Counted from the stretch's first letter, positions 7,587 to 17,343 are shown. The stretch is DNA of 64,000 nucleotides from an uncultured Coriobacteriaceae bacterium (GCA_902768975.1 CACXMZ010000005.1:298135-362134), one strand, 5' to 3'. Program-made: numbers and translations. Notes: generated from the sequence alone by a model not told the origin.

Positions 7587-10500
7587 CTATTCCTGGGTGT
7601 CGTCGTAAACCGCTTGCAGCTTTTCGAGGTGCTTAAAGCGCGCTTCAGCAGCAGCTTCGTTGCGCTTGAAGAGTTCCTTCGAACGACCCGGGAATTCGCG
7701 AGCCAGGCGGTTGTAACGAGCTTCGTTAGCCAGGAATTCCTGATACCCGCCAGCAGGTGCCTTGGAGTCAAGAACGAACTTCTTGCCGTCTTCAGCAGCT
7801 GGGTTGAAGCGGAACAGGTTCCAGTAACCGCAGTCCACAGCCTTCTTCATTTCTTCTTGGCAATTGATCATGCCGCCCTTGATGGAGTGCATTTCGCAGG
7901 GGCAGTAGCCAATGATGAGCGAAGGACCAGGATAAGCTTCGGCTTCAACGATAGCCTTGATGGTCTGTGCCGGCTTGGAGCCCATGGCGATTTGAGCCAC
8001 ATACACATAACCATAAGCCATGGCGATTTCAGCCAAGCTCTTCTTCTTAACTTCCTTACCAGCAGCAGCAAACTGAGCAACCTGACCGATGTTGGAAGCC
8101 TTGGAAGCCTGACCACCCGTGTTGGAGTAAACTTCGGTGTCGAAGACGAATACGTTCACGTCGTCGCCAGAAGCGAGTACGTGGTCCAGTCCGCCGTAAC
8201 CGATGTCGTAGGCCCAACCGTCGCCACCGAAGATCCAAACGCTCTTCTTGGAAAGGAATTCGCTCTTGGAAAGGATTTCCTTAGCCAGAGCAGAATTGCT
8301 CTTCTTCAGTTGCTCGATGTACTTTTCAGTAGCAGCCTTGTTGGCTTCGCCGTCGTCCATGGTGCGCAGCCATGCCTTAGCAGCACGCTTCAGCGGTTCA
8401 GCGCAGCGACCTTCGATAAGTTCTTCGGTCTTGAGCTTGAGGTTGTTGCGTACCGCCTGCTGGCCAAGGTGCATACCATAGCCATGTTCGGCGTTGTCTT
8501 CAAACAGCGAGTTGCTCCAAGCAGGACCGTGGCCGTCCTTGTTCACCGTGTAGGGCGAAGTGGCAGCCGGGTTGCCCCAAATGGAGGAACAACCAGTAGC
8601 GTTGGCGATGTACATACGGTCGCCGAAGAGCTGGGTAACCAGGCGAGCATAGGCAGTTTCAGCACAACCGGCGCAGGCACCGCTGAACTCAAGCAGCGGC
8701 TGAGCAAACTGGCTGTCCTTAACGGTGGTGCCTTCAAGCTTCGGCTTACGCGACACCTTTTCGACGCAATAGTCGAATGCCTTCTGCTGGTCCAGTTCGC
8801 CTTCGGTGGGAACCATCTGGATGGCCTGAGTCGGGCACTGGCCAATGCAGACGCCGCAACCCATGCAGTCGAGCGGCGAAATAGCCAGCGTGTACTGCAG
8901 GCCGGCCATTGCCTTGCCCTTGCCTTCGGCCAGCTTGGTGACCTTCGGAGCAGCCTTGGCTTCTGCCTTGGTCAGGCCATAAGGACGGATGCAGGCATGC
9001 GGGCACACATAGGCGCAGTTGTTGCACTGGATGCACTTTTCGGCGTCCCAAGTAGGAACGGTAACGGCTACGCCGCGCTTTTCGTAAGCAGCAGCGCCAG
9101 TTTCAAACTGACCGTCGATATGCGGCATGAATGCGGAAACAGGCAGGCTGTCGCCGTCCATGTGGGCAACAGGATCCATGATTTCAGTAACCTGCTTAAC
9201 CAGCGCGGGACGACCCTTGTACTTCGGTGCAGAGGTCTTGTCCGTCGCGGTCTTCCAGCTGGCAGGAATTTCAACCTTTACGTAGGCGGTTGCACCAAGG
9301 TCGATAGCCTTGTGGTTCATGTCCACGATGTCCTGGCCCTTCTTCAGGTAGGACTTGGTAGCAGCATCCTTCATATACTGGATGGCCTGCTTCTGCGGCA
9401 TGATCTTTGCCAGGCTGAAGAAGGCAGACTGCAGAATGGTGTTGGTGCGCTTGCCCATGCCAATTTCCTTGGCCAGGTCGATAGCGTTGATGAGGTAGAC
9501 GTTGATTTTGTTCTTGGCAATGTACTGCTTCGCAACGGCGGGCAGGTGCTTGTCAAGTTCTTCGGGCGTCCACTGGCAGTTAATGAGGAAGGTGCCGCCC
9601 GGCTTAACGTCGCGGACCATCTTGAAGCCCTTGATGATGTAGGACGGGTTGTGGCAAGCCACGAAGTCGGCCTGGTTTACATAGTAGGTCGAACGGATGG
9701 GGCTGTCGCCGAAGCGCAGGTGCGAAACGGTTACGCCGCCCGTCTTCTTGGAGTCGTACTGGAAGTAAGCCTGTACGTACTTGTTGGTGTGGTCGCCAAT
9801 AATCTTGATGCTGTTCTTGTTAGCACCAACCGTACCGTCGCCACCCAGACCCCAGAACTTGCATTCGATGGTGGAAGGATCGGCCACGTTGGGCGTGTTC
9901 TCCTTTTCGGGCAAGGACAGGTGCGTTACGTCGTCGACGATACCCACGGTGAATTCGCGAGCCGGCTTGGCTTTCTTCAGTTCGTCGAAGATAGCGAAGG
10001 CACTGCTGGGAGGCGTGTCCTTGGAGCCCAGACCGTAGCGGCCACCAACAACGGTGAGGCCCGCCAGACGGCCCTGTTCGGCCAGAGCGGTCATAACATC
10101 GAGGTACAGAGGTTCGCCGCCAGCACCAGGTTCCTTGGTGCGGTCGAGAACAGCAAGCTTCTTAACCGTCTTAGGCAGAGCGGCAACAAACTTTTCGGCT
10201 ACGAACGGACGGTACAGGCGAACCTTGATAAGGCCAACCTTCTGGCCATGAGCGTTCAGGTAGTCGATAACTTCTTCGAGCACGTCGCAGAAGCTACCCA
10301 TAGCAACCACTACGCGGTCGGCCTGCTTGTGGCCGTAGTAGTTAAACAGTTCGTAGTTGGTACCGATCTTCTTGTTTACCTTGTGCATGTATTCTTCCAC
10401 GATGGCGGGAAGTTCGTCGTACAGCTTGTTGCAAGCTTCCCTGTGCTGGAAGAAGATGTCCGGGTTTTCGTGCGAACCGCGCATGGCAGGACGCTCGGGG

Positions 10501-11129
10501 TTCAGGGCATGAGCGCGGAAGGCGTCAACGGCCTTGAAGTCCGTGAGCTTGGCCAGCTCGTCGTAGTCCCAAACAGCAATCTTCTGAACTTCGTGGCTGG
10601 TACGGAAACCGTCGAAGAAGTTCAGGAAGGGAACGCGACCCTTGATGGCAGCCAGATGGGCTACTGCGGAAAGGTCCATAACTTCCTGGACGTTGGTTTC
10701 AGCCAGCATGGCAAAACCGGTCTGGCGGCAAGCCATAACGTCGGAATGGTCACCAAAAATAGAAAGTGCCTGAGTAGCAACGGTACGGGCACTAACATGG
10801 AAAACGGTGGGCAGCATTTCAGCTGCGATCTTGTACATGTTGGGAATCATAAGAAGCAGACCCTGGGAAGCGGTGTAGGTGCTTGTCATAGCACCAGCTG
10901 CCAAGGAACCGTGAACGGCACCAGCGGCGCCACCTTCGGACTGCATCTCGCACACCTTAACGGTAGTGCCAAAGATGTTTTTGCGCCCCTGTGCAGACCA
11001 GATGTCTACCATGTCTGCCATCGGGCTGGACGGTGTAATAGGATAAATACCGGCAACTTCTGTAAACGCATAGCTTACATGCGCTGCGGCGGTATTACCG
11101 TCCATGGACTGGAATTTTCTTTTGGCCAT
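7587..11129 (-). CDS. nifJ: Pyruvate:ferredoxin (flavodoxin) oxidoreductase
   Basis: 1180 residues, the size of the one-chain enzyme that oxidises pyruvate to acetyl-CoA and CO2 while reducing ferredoxin; cytoplasmic and central to anaerobic carbon flow. The N-terminus has MDGNTAAAHVSYAFTEV and YPITPSSPMAD. The middle has two 4Fe-4S motifs, CIQCNNCAYVCPHAC and CMGCGVCIGQCP (about residues 690-770). The C-terminal ThDP domain has CAGCAETAYARL, NATGCSSIWG and GGDGWAYDIGYGGLDHV, plus the SNTGGQASKAS stretch. It is monocistronic with its own terminator and a TATAAT box upstream. A 1190-codon open frame on the opposite strand is a composition shadow. Confidence 0.96.
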   Translation of the reverse strand: MAKRKFQSMDGNTAAAHVSYAFTEVAGIYPITPSSPMADMVDIWSAQGRKNIFGTTVKVCEMQSEGGAAGAVHGSLAAGAMTSTYTASQGLLLMIPNMYKIAAEMLPTVFHVSARTVATQALSIFGDHSDVMACRQTGFAMLAETNVQEVMDLSAVAHLAAIKGRVPFLNFFDGFRTSHEVQKIAVWDYDELAKLTDFKAVDAFRAHALNPERPAMRGSHENPDIFFQHREACNKLYDELPAIVEEYMHKVNKKIGTNYELFNYYGHKQADRVVVAMGSFCDVLEEVIDYLNAHGQKVGLIKVRLYRPFVAEKFVAALPKTVKKLAVLDRTKEPGAGGEPLYLDVMTALAEQGRLAGLTVVGGRYGLGSKDTPPSSAFAIFDELKKAKPAREFTVGIVDDVTHLSLPEKENTPNVADPSTIECKFWGLGGDGTVGANKNSIKIIGDHTNKYVQAYFQYDSKKTGGVTVSHLRFGDSPIRSTYYVNQADFVACHNPSYIIKGFKMVRDVKPGGTFLINCQWTPEELDKHLPAVAKQYIAKNKINVYLINAIDLAKEIGMGKRTNTILQSAFFSLAKIMPQKQAIQYMKDAATKSYLKKGQDIVDMNHKAIDLGATAYVKVEIPASWKTATDKTSAPKYKGRPALVKQVTEIMDPVAHMDGDSLPVSAFMPHIDGQFETGAAAYEKRGVAVTVPTWDAEKCIQCNNCAYVCPHACIRPYGLTKAEAKAAPKVTKLAEGKGKAMAGLQYTLAISPLDCMGCGVCIGQCPTQAIQMVPTEGELDQQKAFDYCVEKVSRKPKLEGTTVKDSQFAQPLLEFSGACAGCAETAYARLVTQLFGDRMYIANATGCSSIWGNPAATSPYTVNKDGHGPAWSNSLFEDNAEHGYGMHLGQQAVRNNLKLKTEELIEGRCAEPLKRAAKAWLRTMDDGEANKAATEKYIEQLKKSNSALAKEILSKSEFLSKKSVWIFGGDGWAYDIGYGGLDHVLASGDDVNVFVFDTEVYSNTGGQASKASNIGQVAQFAAAGKEVKKKSLAEIAMAYGYVYVAQIAMGSKPAQTIKAIVEAEAYPGPSLIIGYCPCEMHSIKGGMINCQEEMKKAVDCGYWNLFRFNPAAEDGKKFVLDSKAPAGGYQEFLANEARYNRLAREFPGRSKELFKRNEAAAEARFKHLEKLQAVYDDTQE

Positions 11130-11234
11130 AAAAACCCCCTTATGCTGATAGTTTTGCTTCCCCTCGCTTGGGAAGCGGCCAATTAATTTTTACAAAGGAC
11201 GCAACCGTTTACGCCCTTTAGTGACCTGTTCTCC

Positions 11235-11240
11235 ATTATA
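11235..11240 (-). promoter_or_regulatory. -10 box of the pyruvate oxidoreductase promoter
   Basis: A consensus TATAAT lies on the - strand about 105 nt upstream of the start codon. No good -35 hexamer is found 16-18 bases further up. The long untranslated leader that follows contains a short CTTCCC/GGGAAG hairpin. Confidence 0.5.
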
Positions 11241-11295
11241 TACGAGTCGCTGAAAAAGGGTTTACTTTTTTATGCTTTTACCTATTGGTTCTTCC

Positions 11296-11326
11296 AAAAA
11301 AAGGAGCGCACCTTGAGTGCGCTCCA
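11296..11326 (-). terminator. Intrinsic terminator of the Dms-like operon
   Basis: A perfect 9-bp stem GGAGCGCAC/GTGCGCTCC (11303-11311 with 11317-11325) is followed on the - strand by TTTTTTT. It lies 20 nt behind the NrfD-like gene and ends the oxidoreductase operon. Confidence 0.93.
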
Positions 11327-11345
11327 AAACAAAAGGGAGGAAGAA

Positions 11346-12551
11346 TTATGCAGCAGCTGCTTCGGCAGCAGCGGGCGAAGCTTCAGCTTTTTTAGCTGAA
11401 GGGTCGACATACTTTTTCGCAAGAATCATAAAGGCCAAAGCACCCAGGCTAATTACGCCAACAACAATGCCGAGTTCAGGCAAAGTGGGAGCATAGGTGC
11501 CCGCCGTAGCGAAAGCAGCTGTTGGGTCGGCAATGGCGCCTTGGGTTCCCAGGCTAATGCCAGGACCAGCGTCGATGTTAGGCGTAATGAAGCTGGTAAG
11601 CAGCAACCATATACGCTTAGCTGCAACACCAAGCACCACCAGTACGCTCGCAAGGATTACCATAGTCTTGTTAGAACGATTCTTGGCAATAGCCAGAATA
11701 AGGAAGGGCACGAGCAAGCCACATATAATTTCAAACCAGAAGAACGGAGCAGTAGCGCCACTGAGCATGTGGTTCAAGGCAACTGCTTCCCCAGCCCCTG
11801 GATATGCCATAGTCAGCAGTTCGCAGCCAATGAAGAAGGCATCGACGGCAATAAAAACCGCAAGCAGCTTTCCAAGCTTTTCAAGCAAACCTTCTTCAAG
11901 CGCAATGATGCCCGCAGCTTCAAGGCCGATAAGGGCAAGCAAGAGCAATGCTAAACCTGAATCGAGGGCACTTGCCACAAAGATGGGTGCCATAATGGCG
12001 GTATACCATGCACGGGCAATCTGGAGGCCAAAAATCCATGCAGTAACGCTGTGTACCAAAATGGCAACAGGCAAAGCAATATAAGAAAGCTTCTTTACTT
12101 TGTCTTCTTCGCCCTTGTTCATCCACATAAGGTCGAGGATGTTAATAACCAAGTAGATGGCGATGATGATAACGTCCCAAATGAGCGGACTCATAAAGTT
12201 CGGGCCCGTGAACAGGCGCCAAAAACGCTGAATGCCGCCCAGGTCGATAAGAATAAAGATGCCAGCGACACAGATGCATACTATGGACAGAATAACTGCA
12301 GGCTTTGCAATGGTCTTGAAGCTTTCAATGTTGAACACGTGCGCGGAACTAGCCACAATAAGGCCGCCCGCAGAAAGGCCAACAAAGAGCATGAACATGG
12401 CAATATAGATACCCCAGGAAGTTACGTTGGACATGCCAGTAATACCCAGGCCATTCATAAGCTGGAAGACCCAGCACCCAATGCCGACAACCGCAAGTGC
12501 TGCGAGCACAAACAGAGCGGTTTTACCTTTGGAAGAAAAATTCTGCAACAT
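11346..12551 (-). CDS. NrfD/PsrC-family membrane anchor of the Dms-like oxidoreductase
   Basis: 401 residues with about nine or ten hydrophobic helices. The NrfD-type N-terminus has a first helix followed by SWGIYIAMFMLFVGLSAGG. In this family the integral subunit exchanges electrons with the quinone pool and passes them to the ferredoxin subunit. The C-terminus is an alanine-rich tail ending AAEAAAA. The ATG at 12551 is preferred over the GTG three codons earlier because the ggggag ribosome site overlaps that GTG. It is the last gene of the operon, 15 nt behind the ferredoxin subunit. Confidence 0.87.
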   Translation of the reverse strand: MLQNFSSKGKTALFVLAALAVVGIGCWVFQLMNGLGITGMSNVTSWGIYIAMFMLFVGLSAGGLIVASSAHVFNIESFKTIAKPAVILSIVCICVAGIFILIDLGGIQRFWRLFTGPNFMSPLIWDVIIIAIYLVINILDLMWMNKGEEDKVKKLSYIALPVAILVHSVTAWIFGLQIARAWYTAIMAPIFVASALDSGLALLLLALIGLEAAGIIALEEGLLEKLGKLLAVFIAVDAFFIGCELLTMAYPGAGEAVALNHMLSGATAPFFWFEIICGLLVPFLILAIAKNRSNKTMVILASVLVVLGVAAKRIWLLLTSFITPNIDAGPGISLGTQGAIADPTAAFATAGTYAPTLPELGIVVGVISLGALAFMILAKKYVDPSAKKAEASPAAAEAAAA

Positions 12552-12566
12552 ATAAACCACTCCCCT

Positions 12567-13187
12567 TTACTGAACATAGAAGACCTGCGGATGCGTGCCG
12601 CGTTCTTCTAACAGGATGCGAACATTGCCCGTAGCCTTGAGTTTGGAAATTTCAGATTCTGGATCGTCCAAGTCGCCGTACACGCGAGCCCGCGCAGGAC
12701 AGCATTCAACGCACATGGGCTCAGCTTCGCCGCGATCGATGCGTTCCTTGCAGAGCGTGCATTTTTCCATGACACCTTTGCCACGTGCGGGAACTTCCTT
12801 GTCGCCATAGGCAGGATTGCCACCGCGCGAAGGTTCATTCCAGTTGAAAACACGGGCGTTATAAGGGCAGGCGGCCATGCACATGCGGCAACCAATGCAC
12901 TTGTCGTAGTTGATTTCAACACGACCGTTTTCATCTTTGTAAGTAGCACCCGTCGGGCACACCTTCTGGCAGGCTGCATTTTCACAATGCTGGCAAGCCA
13001 GGGGCAGATAGGTACGCGTAAGGTTCGGGTACACGCCCTGGGCGCCGTCAACCACGTCGCTTCCTTCAGTGAGGACACGATTCCATAGCATGCCGTCGGG
13101 AACATTGTTGCTCATTTTGCAGGCCAGCGAACAGGTGTGGCAGCCCACGCAGCGGTCGAGCTTAACCGCAATTGCTAATTTAGTCAT
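12567..13187 (-). CDS. 4Fe-4S ferredoxin electron-transfer subunit (DmsB/NrfC-like)
   Basis: 206 residues from the ATG at 13187, which has aggagg seven bases upstream. Four cysteine clusters typical of DmsB/PsrB/NrfC proteins are visible: CVGCHTCSLAC at the N-terminus, CQHCENAACQKVCP, CIGCRMCMAACP, and CTLCKERIDRGEAEPMCVECCP. These would hold four 4Fe-4S centres carrying electrons between the NrfD anchor and the molybdopterin subunit. It lies 13 nt behind the catalytic gene. An upstream extension of the frame into the catalytic gene lacks support. Confidence 0.92.
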   Translation of the reverse strand: MTKLAIAVKLDRCVGCHTCSLACKMSNNVPDGMLWNRVLTEGSDVVDGAQGVYPNLTRTYLPLACQHCENAACQKVCPTGATYKDENGRVEINYDKCIGCRMCMAACPYNARVFNWNEPSRGGNPAYGDKEVPARGKGVMEKCTLCKERIDRGEAEPMCVECCPARARVYGDLDDPESEISKLKATGNVRILLEERGTHPQVFYVQ

Positions 13188-13200
13188 CGCTAAACCTCCT

Positions 13201-15612
13201 CTATGCCTTCTCGATACCAACCAGGGTGTCGGAGAAGGGCGCAACTGGGCCCATCATCAACGCAGCACCGCGCGGCGGAACGAAATCGTTGGTAAGTGCT
13301 TGCATATTGCCTTCAACGGTAAAGTCGCTTGTGGCGGCTTCGTACATGCGGGCAGAACCCGGGCGAATAGATTCGTTGACCTGAACCTTCACCTTGATTT
13401 CGCCGCGGTCGTTAAACACGCGGACCGTGTCGCCGTTGGCAATACCCTTGCCTTCAAGATCGGCAGGATTCACGGCAATAACGGGCGAGTAAATCTCCTG
13501 AATCCAGGACGCGTCGTTAAACTGGCTGTGAATGCGGAAACGGGTACGCGTATTGGCAAGCTGCAGCGGATACTGTTCGCGCAGCGGGTTCCCTGCGTAA
13601 GCTTCGTTGGGCTCTTCCCACTTCGGCAGCTGCTGGTCGAAGTCGGTAAGGAAATCGTAGTAGACTTCCATATTGCCCGAAGCTGTGGGGAACGTCTTGT
13701 CCATGAATACCATCTTAGGCTCTTCGATGCCTTCGTTGGGCCATACGCAGCCATTTTCCTTCAGCTTTTCGATGGTCAACTTGTTGTAATACGGATCCGC
13801 CGAAGTCGAAAGGGCAATTTCTGCTCGTTCCATAGCTGAAGCAGGCAATGCGCTTTCGCAACCCAGACGCTTGGCGATTTCCTTCTGCATCCAGAATTCC
13901 GTCTTGGACTCAAAAATAGGATCGACTACTTTTTCCTGCAAGCAGATTTGATTGTGACCCTGAGCCACGTTGCTGTAGTCTTCGTCACATTCAAAGCGCG
14001 TGCAGACAGGCAGAACGTAGTCGGCCCACTTGCAGTTTTCAGTGAAATACGGGTCGGCAATAACCACCAGGTCGAGCCCCTTCACCCATTCTTCCGTCTT
14101 ACCCATGGCAGGAGTCTGCTGTGCAACCAGGTCGCCCACGCTAAAGACGGCATGGACAACATCGGACTCGCGGATTTCGCGCATCTGTAAGTCGGCAGGA
14201 CCGGCCACCATGTCTTCAGGGAGCGCCCAGCCACCCAAGCCAGCACCATAGCCATTGTAGTTGCCACCTACGTAGCAGCCTACGCCAGCACCGGGTTTGC
14301 CAATGTTACCAGTAAGAGCACAGATGACAGCAATTGCATGGCCAGACACATCGGCATTGGCAATCTTGTCGTTGCCGCCCCAACCGGTACCCAAGGAAGA
14401 AGGACCTTGAGCATAAAGTTCGGCAAGTTCTTCAATCTTTGCCTGAGGAATGCCTGTAATGCCAGCAGCCCATTCGGTTGTATAGTCTTTCTGGCTTTCA
14501 AGAAGCAGGTTATATACCGTGGTTGCCTTTTTGCCGTCCACCGTTGCCGTTGCTTCCAGCTTCGGTGCCTTTGCTTCGTTATGAAGCACGGTGCGACCAT
14601 TTTCGTCAACCACCATGAAGGGAGCGGCAGGTTCTATGCCAGCTTCAATTTCTTCCTTGGTAGGCTTGGGGGCTTCGCCGCGCAAGAGAGCTCCTGTGGC
14701 CTTGTCCACCAGGAATGGGAAAGACGTGTGCAGGCTCATGAACTCTTTGTCGATGAGGCCCTTGTCCAAAATATGGCTAATCATGCCAAGGATGAGGGCG
14801 GCGTCGGTGCCAGGCTCGATGGGAATCCATTCGCTTGCCTTGCTTGCCGTGGTCGAGAAGTGCGGGTCAACCATAACAATCTTGGCTCCCGCTTCTTTAG
14901 CCTCAAAGAAGGCTTGGGTGGTAGTAAGACTAGATTCGCAATGGTTCGAACCCATAAGAAGCACCAGGCGCGAATTTACCCAGTCGCGCGTTTCTTGCGA
15001 AGACATGGCATAGCCCCAGCCCGTGCCCGTGGACGGGTCGAGACCGTTGCCCACCCCAATGTCGATACCATTATTGAATGCACAGCCGCGTGCACCAAAC
15101 ATGGCAGCCAGCCAGCCTGAATCGGCTTCGGCGCAGGTTTTTACCAGCAGGGAGTCTTTGCCATGAGCACCTTGGACTTCTTTGATTTTGTCGACGATTT
15201 CGTCGAGAGCCTGTTCCCAGGTTATAGCCTCAAACTTGTTTTCGCCGCGTTCGCTGCCTTCCACGCGCTTCAAGGGCGTTTGTACACGCCCTGCACCGTA
15301 AATGTGCTCAACTTCGGAAATACCCTTCAAACACACCGTGCGGTAACGCTGGTCGGAAGCAGCATCGTTTGGCTGAATCATAACCAAGCGACCATCGCGC
15401 ACCGTGCACTTCAACGAACAACGGCTTCCGCAATGGCTTTGATGGTAGGTGCACGCAACATGCTCTTCGGCTTCTGCATGCGCTGTTGCTGGGGCAAGCC
15501 ATCCTTCGGCGCTTGTCATGCTGCCAGCACCCGCTAAACCAAGTGCGCCCGCAGCCATAGCACTTCCTTTAAGGAAATTACGCCTCGTGAGTCCTGACTT
15601 CGCCATAGACAT
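13201..15612 (-). CDS. Tat-exported molybdopterin oxidoreductase, catalytic subunit (DMSO reductase family)
   Basis: About 803 residues. A Tat signal is present (LTRRNFLKGS followed by an alanine/glycine-rich hydrophobic stretch), so the enzyme should act outside the membrane. The N-terminal 4Fe-4S motif is CTYHQSHCGSRCSLKC, about 65 residues in. Molybdopterin-binding blocks follow (GTGWGG, CALTGNIGKPGAG), and the C-terminal dinucleotide-binding domain has TRFRIHSQFND and ADLEGKGIANGDTVRVFNDRG. The start is ATG at 15612 or 15606; aggagg lies 4 or 10 bases in front. The substrate cannot be read from sequence. Eggerthellaceae carry many such reductases for sulfoxides, N-oxides and catechols. 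It is the first gene of a three-gene operon preceded by a 22-bp palindrome. Confidence 0.9.
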   Translation of the reverse strand: MSMAKSGLTRRNFLKGSAMAAGALGLAGAGSMTSAEGWLAPATAHAEAEEHVACTYHQSHCGSRCSLKCTVRDGRLVMIQPNDAASDQRYRTVCLKGISEVEHIYGAGRVQTPLKRVEGSERGENKFEAITWEQALDEIVDKIKEVQGAHGKDSLLVKTCAEADSGWLAAMFGARGCAFNNGIDIGVGNGLDPSTGTGWGYAMSSQETRDWVNSRLVLLMGSNHCESSLTTTQAFFEAKEAGAKIVMVDPHFSTTASKASEWIPIEPGTDAALILGMISHILDKGLIDKEFMSLHTSFPFLVDKATGALLRGEAPKPTKEEIEAGIEPAAPFMVVDENGRTVLHNEAKAPKLEATATVDGKKATTVYNLLLESQKDYTTEWAAGITGIPQAKIEELAELYAQGPSSLGTGWGGNDKIANADVSGHAIAVICALTGNIGKPGAGVGCYVGGNYNGYGAGLGGWALPEDMVAGPADLQMREIRESDVVHAVFSVGDLVAQQTPAMGKTEEWVKGLDLVVIADPYFTENCKWADYVLPVCTRFECDEDYSNVAQGHNQICLQEKVVDPIFESKTEFWMQKEIAKRLGCESALPASAMERAEIALSTSADPYYNKLTIEKLKENGCVWPNEGIEEPKMVFMDKTFPTASGNMEVYYDFLTDFDQQLPKWEEPNEAYAGNPLREQYPLQLANTRTRFRIHSQFNDASWIQEIYSPVIAVNPADLEGKGIANGDTVRVFNDRGEIKVKVQVNESIRPGSARMYEAATSDFTVEGNMQALTNDFVPPRGAALMMGPVAPFSDTLVGIEKA

Positions 15613-15775
15613 CAGACCTCCTCTTGTTCTAGGGACGCAATCAAGAAAGGATGAAGGGCTTTGGATACCATATATAGATGTACCAAAGATGTCTTCCCCC
15701 AAGCTTGGTACGTGGCCCTCCTTCTCTATACAGCTCCTTGCTGTAGTTGTGAAAGCTTTAGCTTTCGGTGTCATT

Positions 15776-15797
15776 TTGTCACAATGCATTGCGACAA
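15776..15797. promoter_or_regulatory. 22-bp palindrome, candidate operator of the Dms-like operon
   Basis: TTGTCACAA-TGCA-TTGCGACAA is an almost perfect inverted repeat about 165 nt upstream of the oxidoreductase start, between it and the GntR gene. The half-site TGTCGCAA recurs at about 18330 in front of the second NrfD gene, and TGCGACAA at about 46164 upstream of the TetR gene. The binding protein is unknown; the adjacent GntR protein is the obvious candidate. Confidence 0.55.
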
Positions 15798-15927
15798 TCA
15801 ATCATTCTTATTATTCTATTTTTAGGATAATTAAAGGGGAGTAAGCAGTTTTTCGCACCAGGCAGCATAATCTTCGATGCTGCGTTTAAGCGAGCAAAGT
15901 GTCCCAATACAACCTTGCCGAATTGAA

Positions 15928-16338
15928 CTATCTGGTCTTTGAACGTTCGAAACGTTCTTCCACAAGCTTTAAAACATCTTGCTTGGTCATACCTGCTTGC
16001 AAGGCTGTGTGTATCATTTCGTCCGCCAATATTTCTGTCGCGTCCATTTTTTGCGTACTGGCATTGCTCGGACGTTCCGCAACAAAGGTACCCCTCCCCT
16101 TCCGCGTGGTCACAAAGCCATCGCGTTCAAGGTCCATATACGCACGATTTACTGTGTTGTAGCTAATATCAAGTTCAACCGCCAATGAACGAACCGTAGG
16201 AAGCCTGTCGCCCGGGTTCAGCGAACCAGAAGCTATCAGATAGACCACGCGGTTCTTAATCTGAATCCAAACGGGAAGACCGTCGGAATGGTCGATCATA
16301 AAGAGCTGCTGAGTATCGATATTTTTTTGCGCTGCCAT
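15928..16338 (-). CDS. GntR-family transcriptional regulator (short, YtrA-type)
   Basis: 136 residues: an N-terminal winged helix-turn-helix (PVWIQIKNRVVYLIASG, then GDRLPTVRSLAVELDISYNTVNRAYMDLE) with only about 45 residues behind it. That lacks the effector domain of FadR/HutC types and fits the YtrA subgroup, which usually regulates neighbouring membrane-protein genes. It is the third gene of an NrfD-slipin-GntR set (36 nt behind slipin) and lies just upstream of the oxidoreductase operon with the palindrome between. It probably autoregulates and/or controls the oxidoreductase. An aggaag site lies rather far (12 nt) from the ATG. Confidence 0.88.
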   Translation of the reverse strand: MAAQKNIDTQQLFMIDHSDGLPVWIQIKNRVVYLIASGSLNPGDRLPTVRSLAVELDISYNTVNRAYMDLERDGFVTTRKGRGTFVAERPSNASTQKMDATEILADEMIHTALQAGMTKQDVLKLVEERFERSKTR

Positions 16339-16374
16339 AGTCTTGCGTTGCTTCCTATGAATGAACCTGCCGGC

Positions 16375-17328
16375 CTAAGCCTTACTCGCCTTTGCTGCTT
16401 CTTCAACAAAGCCGTCGCTCATGGCGCTCGGAACTGTTACTACCGTACCCTTAGACTTCTTCACGGTGTCGTACTGCATGAGCATGGTACGAAGCTTCAT
16501 GGCGGCTTCAGGGTCGCCATAGACTTTAGCGGCTTCGGCAAGCATTTCTGCTACGTCTGTTTCGGCACTTGCAACGGTCATGCGGGCATTCTTTTCACGG
16601 TCAGCCTGCGCTTCGAGGGACATAACATCTTGCAGTTCATCGGGTAGTACGATGTCGCGCACCTTAACTGAAATAATGTCGATACCCCAATTGGCGGCTT
16701 CACGCGAAATGTCTTCCTGTATTTCAGTGTCGAGCTGGTCGCGACGCAGCGCCACTTCGGCAACGGTTGAACGCCCAACCGCTTCACGCATGGCGGTCTG
16801 TGCCAAAAACGAAATGGCTGAGTAATAGTCTTCCACCTCCACGCATGCCGCTTCAGCATCGCGCACCACCCAATAGAGTACGGCATCGATATTGATGGGC
16901 ACTAAGTCAGCTGTGAGAGTTTTTTCCGCGTAAAAGGGCGTGGTAATAATACGCTGGTCAATACGAATGGTGCTGTATTCCAAAACGGGAATGGTGAAAT
17001 ACAAGCCGGGCCCCGCCACCCGGTTGAACTTACCCAGGCGCAGCACAACAGCGCGTTCCCAACTAAGCGCAATGTGTACCGAAGTGGAAAGCGCGATGCC
17101 GGCAAGAATCATGATTACAAACGCCAGCAAGTCTATGCGAGAACAAGCCGCATAATACAGAACGCCCGCAATTACTGCAGCCAACAAGAACATGGTAAGG
17201 CTAAAACCAAGAGCGCCATTACGAGACGACTTCCTTGGAATATAGGTAGTTGCAGCACGAATTTCCGTTTCCTTGTTTCCTACGTCGTAGGGCATTTCAA
17301 CTGCTTGTCGTTTAAAGCGATTAGCCAT
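16375..17328 (-). CDS. SPFH/band-7 membrane protein (slipin/stomatin-like)
   Basis: 317 residues. Two hydrophobic segments (about residues 40-85) anchor it. They are followed by a complete band-7 domain starting WERAVVLRLGKFNRVAGPGLYFTIPVLE and running through RIDQRIITTPFYAEKTLTADLVPINIDAVLYW-type slipin sequence to a coiled-coil, alanine-rich end. Such proteins oligomerise on the membrane and organise or protect membrane complexes. Its start lies 15 nt behind the NrfD-like gene with a gaggag site, so the two are co-expressed. Slipins usually sit next to an NfeD gene; here the partner is an NrfD protein. Confidence 0.88.
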   Translation of the reverse strand: MANRFKRQAVEMPYDVGNKETEIRAATTYIPRKSSRNGALGFSLTMFLLAAVIAGVLYYAACSRIDLLAFVIMILAGIALSTSVHIALSWERAVVLRLGKFNRVAGPGLYFTIPVLEYSTIRIDQRIITTPFYAEKTLTADLVPINIDAVLYWVVRDAEAACVEVEDYYSAISFLAQTAMREAVGRSTVAEVALRRDQLDTEIQEDISREAANWGIDIISVKVRDIVLPDELQDVMSLEAQADREKNARMTVASAETDVAEMLAEAAKVYGDPEAAMKLRTMLMQYDTVKKSKGTVVTVPSAMSDGFVEEAAKASKA

Positions 17329-17343
17329 ATATACTCCTCGTTT

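Noticed and set aside
7614..11186. A 1190-codon open frame antisense to the pyruvate oxidoreductase
   Set aside because: Its translation has no recognisable family pattern, while the opposite strand encodes a complete enzyme. It arises from strong third-position GC bias.
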